A stretch of DNA of 11,756 nt from Opitutia bacterium UBA4654 (GTDB taxonomy: Bacteria > Verrucomicrobiota > Verrucomicrobiia > Opitutales > Intestinicryptomonadaceae), in NCBI GenBank assembly GCA_002405555.1, contig DHMA01000178.1, positions 1 to 11,756 of the forward strand, given 5' to 3'. Below the pieces are notes generated by a model that did no database searches, was not told where the DNA came from, and worked only from the letters and a program-made list of their open reading frames with translations. Positions 8,318 through 11,756 of this stretch are shown piece after piece. Made by a program: the position numbers and the translations under genes. Position 1 is the first letter of the stretch. Every line of letters begins with the position of its first letter.

Positions 8318-9229
8318 ATGTCGGAAAAACTTTTGGTTATAGGGTCGGTCGCCTACGACTGCATCGAAACGCCCGACGATTCCGCCGACTTCATTCTCGG
8401 CGGGTCGGCGAGCTACGCGGCGCTGGCGGCGTCCTACTTCGCGCCGACTCTCATTTCGGCGGTAGTGGGGAACGACTTCAAGGAGTCCGACATCAAACGC
8501 CTCACCGCGCGTTCGGTTGACATCTCGAACCTCCAATTCGACTCCTCAAAGCCCACGTTTTTCTGGCGCGGGAAATACCACGAAAACTTCAACTCGCGCG
8601 AGACGCTCGACGTGCGCCTGAACGCGTACGAAGATTTCAAGCCCGCTCTCGACGAAAACGCCCGCAACGCGGGCTTTGTGCTGCTGGGCAACATTTCGCC
8701 CGCGGTGCAGTCGGCGGTTCTCGACTTGGTGCGCGAGCCGAAATTCGTAGTGCTCGACACGATGGACTTGTGGATCGGCACGGAGCGCGACGCGCTTTTG
8801 AAGCTCGTGCGCCGCTGCGATTTGCTTATCGTGAACGACTCCGAGGCGAAAATGCTCGCCGGCACAAGCAACATAATAGTTGCGGGTAACACCCTGCTTA
8901 AACTCGGCGCAAAAAGCGCGATTGTAAAGACGGGCGAATACGGCGCAATGCTCTTCCACAAAGACGGATTCTTTGCGATTCCCGCCTATCCCGTGGCGTC
9001 GCTCCACGACCCGACGGGCGCGGGCGACTCTTTTGCGGGCGCGTTGGCCGGCTACCTTGCGGGTTGCGGAAAGACCGACTTTGCGTCGATAAAGCTCGGC
9101 ATGCTCGCGGGGGCGGCGACGGCGTCGATGACGGTCGAATCGTTCTCGTGCTACAAGCTCGAAGAAAACGGGCTGGACGAAATCGAAAGACGCTGCGAAT
9201 ACATCAAAAAAATATCGCAAATACAATGA
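8318..9229 (+). CDS. PfkB-family (ribokinase-like) carbohydrate or nucleoside kinase
   Basis: This 303-aa ribokinase-fold kinase transfers the ATP gamma-phosphate to a sugar or nucleoside hydroxyl. The N-terminal glycine pair sits in G28-G29-S-A-S-Y, the first PfkB signature region. N-D-S-E-A-K-M-L lies mid-protein. The second signature D231-P-T-G-A-G-D237-S-F carries the anion hole and the catalytic base D237. The N-terminus ([12 protein letters not shown]) suggests a PfkB subgroup of unassigned substrate, and I cannot choose between ribokinase, adenosine kinase or another specificity. The start lies 3 nt after the icd stop, and the TGA stop overlaps the proA ATG as ATGA, so co-translation is likely. 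The link to icd and proA is positional only. A weak AGTAGAAG sequence precedes the start. The fold call is firm; the substrate is unknown. Confidence 0.9.
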   Translation: MSEKLLVIGSVAYDCIETPDDSADFILGGSASYAALAASYFAPTLISAVVGNDFKESDIKRLTARSVDISNLQFDSSKPTFFWRGKYHENFNSRETLDVRLNAYEDFKPALDENARNAGFVLLGNISPAVQSAVLDLVREPKFVVLDTMDLWIGTERDALLKLVRRCDLLIVNDSEAKMLAGTSNIIVAGNTLLKLGAKSAIVKTGEYGAMLFHKDGFFAIPAYPVASLHDPTGAGDSFAGALAGYLAGCGKTDFASIKLGMLAGAATASMTVESFSCYKLEENGLDEIERRCEYIKKISQIQ

Positions 9230-10482
9230 GCGAAGTTCTCGAAATTGCAAAGCGCGCCCGCGCGGCGTCGCTTAAACTTGCGTCGTACTCCTCCGAAGCG
9301 AAGAACGCCGCGATAGAAAAAATCGCCGACGCCGTGCTTGCGCGCGCCGACGAAATCAAGGCGGCTAACGCGCTCGACATAGAGGCGGCGCGGGGGAAAA
9401 TCTCCGCGCCCATGCTCGAACGCCTTTCGTTGAACGACAAAAAAATCGCCGCAATGGCGGAGGGCGCAAGGCAGGTCGCCAAACTTCCCGACCCCGTCGG
9501 CGAAATAATCGAATCGACCGTGCGCCCCAACGGACTGCGCATAGACAAGGTTCGCGTGCCGATAGGCGTAATCGGAATCATCTACGAAAGCCGCCCGAAC
9601 GTCACGGTAGACTGCGCGGCACTCTGCCTAAAAAGCGGCAACGCGTCGATTCTGCGCGGCGGCAGCGAATGCTTCAAAACAAACGGCGTGCTTGCGGAAA
9701 TCATTTCCGAGTCCCTCGCGGCTTCGGGGCTTGACCCCGACTGCGCCCAAATGATTCCCACAACCGACCGCGCCGCCTTCGGCGAGCTTTTGAAGCTCGA
9801 CAAATACGTCCACTGCATAATTCCCAGAGGCGGCGAAAACCTCATCAGGTTCGTCGTGGAAAACTCGTCGATACCCGTGGTCAAGCACTACAAGGGCGTA
9901 TGCACGGTTTTTGTGGACAAGTCGGCCGACCCCGACATGGCGGAGAAACTTTTGGTAAACGCAAAATGCCAGCGTCCGAGCGTATGCAACGCGGCGGAAA
10001 ACCTGATTGTGCACGCGGACGTTGCGGATAAGCTTCTGCCGAGGCTCGCAAACGCGCTCGTCTCGCGCGGCGTCGAATTCCGCGCCTCCGAACGCTGCGC
10101 TCCGATTCTCTCGCGCGCGGGCGTTCCGTTCGTTCCCGCGACGGAGGAGGACTTTTCGACCGAATACATCGACCTCATCATTTCGGCGGACATCGTCGAT
10201 TCCGTGGACGCCGCGGCGGATTTCGTCAACAAGTACGGTTCGGGGCACTCCGACCTGATTGTGACGGCCGACCCCGCGGCGGCGGAGGAATTTCTGAACA
10301 AAACCGACTCCGCCACTGTCTATTGGAACGCGTCCACGCGCTTCACCGACGGCTTCGAGTTCGGCTTCGGGGCGGAAATCGGAATTTCCACCGACAAGCT
10401 CCACGCGCGCGGGCCGATGGGCTTGAAGGAGCTGTGCTCCTACAAGTACAAAATCTACGGCAACGGTCAGACGAGAGGCTAA
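9226..10482 (+). CDS. proA: Gamma-glutamyl phosphate reductase (glutamate-5-semialdehyde dehydrogenase)
   Basis: ProA reduces L-glutamyl-5-phosphate with NADPH to glutamate-5-semialdehyde, which cyclises and is then reduced to proline. The chosen ATG at 9226 gives 418 aa, almost exactly the usual ProA length, and begins with a standard ProA N-terminus ([12 protein letters not shown]). The frame stays open upstream to 9064, but that would add 54 residues entirely inside the pfkB-like gene. Family signatures are [24 protein letters not shown], and the catalytic cysteine C254 within [12 protein letters not shown]. The C-terminal region contains [11 protein letters not shown] and H-A-R-G-P-M-G-L, as expected. 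Its partner proB, the glutamate 5-kinase, is not in the window. The gene overlaps the kinase gene by 4 nt and is followed with no gap by the next gene. Confidence 0.97.
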   Translation: MSEVLEIAKRARAASLKLASYSSEAKNAAIEKIADAVLARADEIKAANALDIEAARGKISAPMLERLSLNDKKIAAMAEGARQVAKLPDPVGEIIESTVRPNGLRIDKVRVPIGVIGIIYESRPNVTVDCAALCLKSGNASILRGGSECFKTNGVLAEIISESLAASGLDPDCAQMIPTTDRAAFGELLKLDKYVHCIIPRGGENLIRFVVENSSIPVVKHYKGVCTVFVDKSADPDMAEKLLVNAKCQRPSVCNAAENLIVHADVADKLLPRLANALVSRGVEFRASERCAPILSRAGVPFVPATEEDFSTEYIDLIISADIVDSVDAAADFVNKYGSGHSDLIVTADPAAAEEFLNKTDSATVYWNASTRFTDGFEFGFGAEIGISTDKLHARGPMGLKELCSYKYKIYGNGQTRG

Positions 10483-11640
10483 ATGGAGGACGATTCCGAA
10501 AAAGGCGAACCGCGCATTCTCCGCAAAGACGGCGAAGAAATCGAAATAGTGTACGCCGACGCGGGCGACGAAATAGAAATCGGCGAGGACGAGGAAGTCG
10601 AGTTTATCGAGCTTCCGCCGCCGCCTTTCGGCGCGTTCCCGCCCGAATTTGCGCCCGTCCGCCCGCAGGAAGTCCGTCCGCGCCCGAAACCGCAGACGGG
10701 GCGCGGCCGCAACCTCAACATTAAAAAAACTCCGAAAAAGCCCGCGGAAAACGCGTCTGCCGAGCCGTCGGACTCGACAGGCGGAAAAGCGTTCCGCGCA
10801 AACATAAGACCCGTCGAAGCGCAACCCGCGCGGCATTCGGGCGGGTTTGCGGCGTTTTTCAAATTCGTCCTTGCCGCAGTCGTTTGCCTTGCGGGAATCG
10901 CCGCGTGCGGCTACGCAATTTTCATCTTCCACGAAAAGCTCGCGTCGTCGTCCGCGGAAACCGCCGAAGCGTCGGCAAATTCGGGCGGCATCGCCGACAA
11001 AAAGGCGAACGCGGTCGTCCGCAGTTTCTACGAGTTTTCGGGCGGCTTGGCGGCGTCGGCGGAGTTCCGCGACATGCTCGTAAAGGGCGTCGTGAAATCG
11101 GGCGGCGCGGAGAAAAGCTTTTACGGAATCAGGCGTCCGAACGGGCGCACCTACGCAAAGCTGGGCGACACCCGCGCGTACTTCGCCGAAAGGCTCGGCG
11201 CGGGCGTGTTCCTGCTGCGCGACATGCGCGTTTCGGGCGCGCGGGAGAAACTTTCGGGGCGCGACGCGCTGTTTGTGCGCACAATGACGCTCTTCGACGA
11301 GCCGCTGTTTGCCGCGTTTTTTCCGCAGTCGGAAAACGCCGACGACAGCTCGGCGGTGTCCTACGCGGGCGCGGAGATTTTCGACGGGCGCGACGCCGAA
11401 GTTGTCGCCGTCGAAAACGGGGCGGTGAAAATCCGCTACTTCTTCGCCGCCGCAAGCGGCGAAATGCTCGCGGCGGAATATTCCGACGGTTCGCAAAAGG
11501 CGCTCGTCAAATTTTCCGACTACCGCGCGGAGGGCGGCGTGAAGTTCCCGCTCAAAAAGGAGGTTTTTGCGGACGGGAAAAAGATTTTCGAAATGTCGCT
11601 CGATTTGGCGATACGCAACAGGGGCTTCCTGTTCCCGTAG
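10483..11640 (+). CDS. Unrecognised single-pass membrane protein with acidic N-terminus and LolA-like C-terminal region
   Basis: I do not recognise this 385-aa protein. Residues 1-45 are strongly acidic. A Pro-rich stretch (45-70) and a basic segment (about 60-90) follow. One hydrophobic helix lies at about 122-149, so the first 120 residues are probably cytoplasmic and the rest periplasmic. The C-terminal domain has alternating hydrophobic strands and ends with a pattern like that of outer-membrane lipoprotein-sorting (LolA-like) beta proteins: a Y-F-F-A-A-A-S-G-E-M-L strand, then F-S-D-Y-R-A-E-G-G-V-K-F-P-L, then a strand ending near D-L-A-I-R-N. The resemblance is weak and by eye. There is no lipobox. 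The ATG directly abuts the proA TAA, and a GAGAGG located 5 nt before the ATG is the best ribosome-binding site in the window. It is probably the last gene of the icd block. An envelope role is inference. Confidence 0.8.
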   Translation: MEDDSEKGEPRILRKDGEEIEIVYADAGDEIEIGEDEEVEFIELPPPPFGAFPPEFAPVRPQEVRPRPKPQTGRGRNLNIKKTPKKPAENASAEPSDSTGGKAFRANIRPVEAQPARHSGGFAAFFKFVLAAVVCLAGIAACGYAIFIFHEKLASSSAETAEASANSGGIADKKANAVVRSFYEFSGGLAASAEFRDMLVKGVVKSGGAEKSFYGIRRPNGRTYAKLGDTRAYFAERLGAGVFLLRDMRVSGAREKLSGRDALFVRTMTLFDEPLFAAFFPQSENADDSSAVSYAGAEIFDGRDAEVVAVENGAVKIRYFFAAASGEMLAAEYSDGSQKALVKFSDYRAEGGVKFPLKKEVFADGKKIFEMSLDLAIRNRGFLFP

Positions 11641-11646
11641 CCGCGG

Positions 11647-11756
11647 CTACAAAAGCCTTTCGAGCCGCGCGGCGACGCGTTCGCGCCCGATTTTTCCGAC
11701 GATTTCCGCGAGCGCGAGCCTGTTTTTCAGCCCGCTTCGGGGAATGTTTACGGCAA
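11647..11756 (-). CDS. 3' end of an unidentified leftward gene (partial)
   Basis: Read leftward, the right edge has an open frame of 35 codons ending in TAG (11649-11647). Codon use resembles the neighbours, and the tail is a plausible amphipathic helical C-terminus (I-V-G-K-I-G-R-E-R-V-A-A-R-L-E-R-L-L). The other two frames on this strand look worse: one stops at once and one is an Arg-rich run. The gene begins beyond the window. It converges on the membrane-protein gene with only 6 nt between stop codons. The fragment is too short to assign a family. Confidence 0.5.
   Translation of the reverse strand, partial: AVNIPRSGLKNRLALAEIVGKIGRERVAARLERLL

Noticed and set aside
9064..9225. Longer N-terminus for ProA from the ATG at 9064
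   Set aside because: The extra 54 residues lie wholly inside the PfkB-family gene in another frame and do not resemble ProA. The start at 9226 gives normal ProA length and an ATGA junction.
9628..11496. A 622-codon open frame on the minus strand opposite proA and the membrane-protein gene
   Set aside because: It is a by-product of GC-rich codon bias. The translation is rich in Arg, Ala, His and Val with no family motif, and it lies opposite a certain proA.
11651..11662. AAAAGCCTTTCG repeated from the terminator arm at 6419
   Set aside because: Only 12 nt match, there is no matching second arm, and the later copy is explained as codons of the leftward partial gene.
11642..11669. Hairpin CGCGGCT (11642-11648) with AGCCGCG (11663-11669) just after the last rightward gene, considered as a terminator
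   Set aside because: The loop is 14 nt, no T-run follows, and most of it lies inside the leftward partial gene.

Overview
The window is a gene-dense, GC-rich bacterial chromosome segment. It carries eight complete protein genes and the 3' end of a ninth. A lipoprotein signal with a lipobox, a membrane FtsH and an envelope protein with a periplasmic-type domain point to a Gram-negative bacterium. GC-rich codon use, A/T-rich sequence just before many start codons, and almost no Shine-Dalgarno motifs would fit a member of the PVC group (for example Verrucomicrobiota). That placement is inference; no rRNA or other definitive marker is present. The genes look like ordinary chromosomal housekeeping genes. 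I see no transposase, phage gene, CRISPR array, tRNA or rRNA.

Layout. Bases 1-137 are non-coding and hold three consecutive perfect short hairpins (38-92), probably an interspersed palindromic repeat. Next comes a tightly packed rightward block: a lipoprotein solute-binding protein of the Leu/Ile/Val-binding fold (138-1202), a short ComEC-type DNA-uptake channel lacking the usual C-terminal nuclease-like domain (1204-2928), tilS (2921-4336) and ftsH (4355-6397). The spacings are 1 nt, an 8-nt overlap and 18 nt. The block ends at a strong stem-loop terminator (6419-6454). A leftward gene converges on that terminator. It encodes a small protein resembling the Tsr3/DTW (TDD) family of aminocarboxypropyl transferases (6473-6967). 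A 123-bp divergent intergenic region with five T-tracts near helical phase separates it from the second rightward block.

The second block is icd (7091-8314), a PfkB-family sugar or nucleoside kinase (8318-9229), proA (9226-10482) and an unrecognised single-pass membrane protein (10483-11640). The junctions are 3 nt, a 4-nt ATGA overlap and 0 nt, so the four are probably co-transcribed. Icd makes 2-oxoglutarate, the precursor of glutamate, and ProA acts on glutamyl phosphate on the way to proline, so two members are metabolically linked. The kinase and the membrane protein have no evident link. At the right edge the 3' end of an unidentified leftward gene converges on this block after 6 nt.

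No clearly new multi-gene system is visible. The best candidates for a second look are the bacterial Tsr3-like gene, the triple-hairpin element, the unrecognised membrane protein fixed to proA, the nuclease-less ComEC, and the near absence of Shine-Dalgarno sites.
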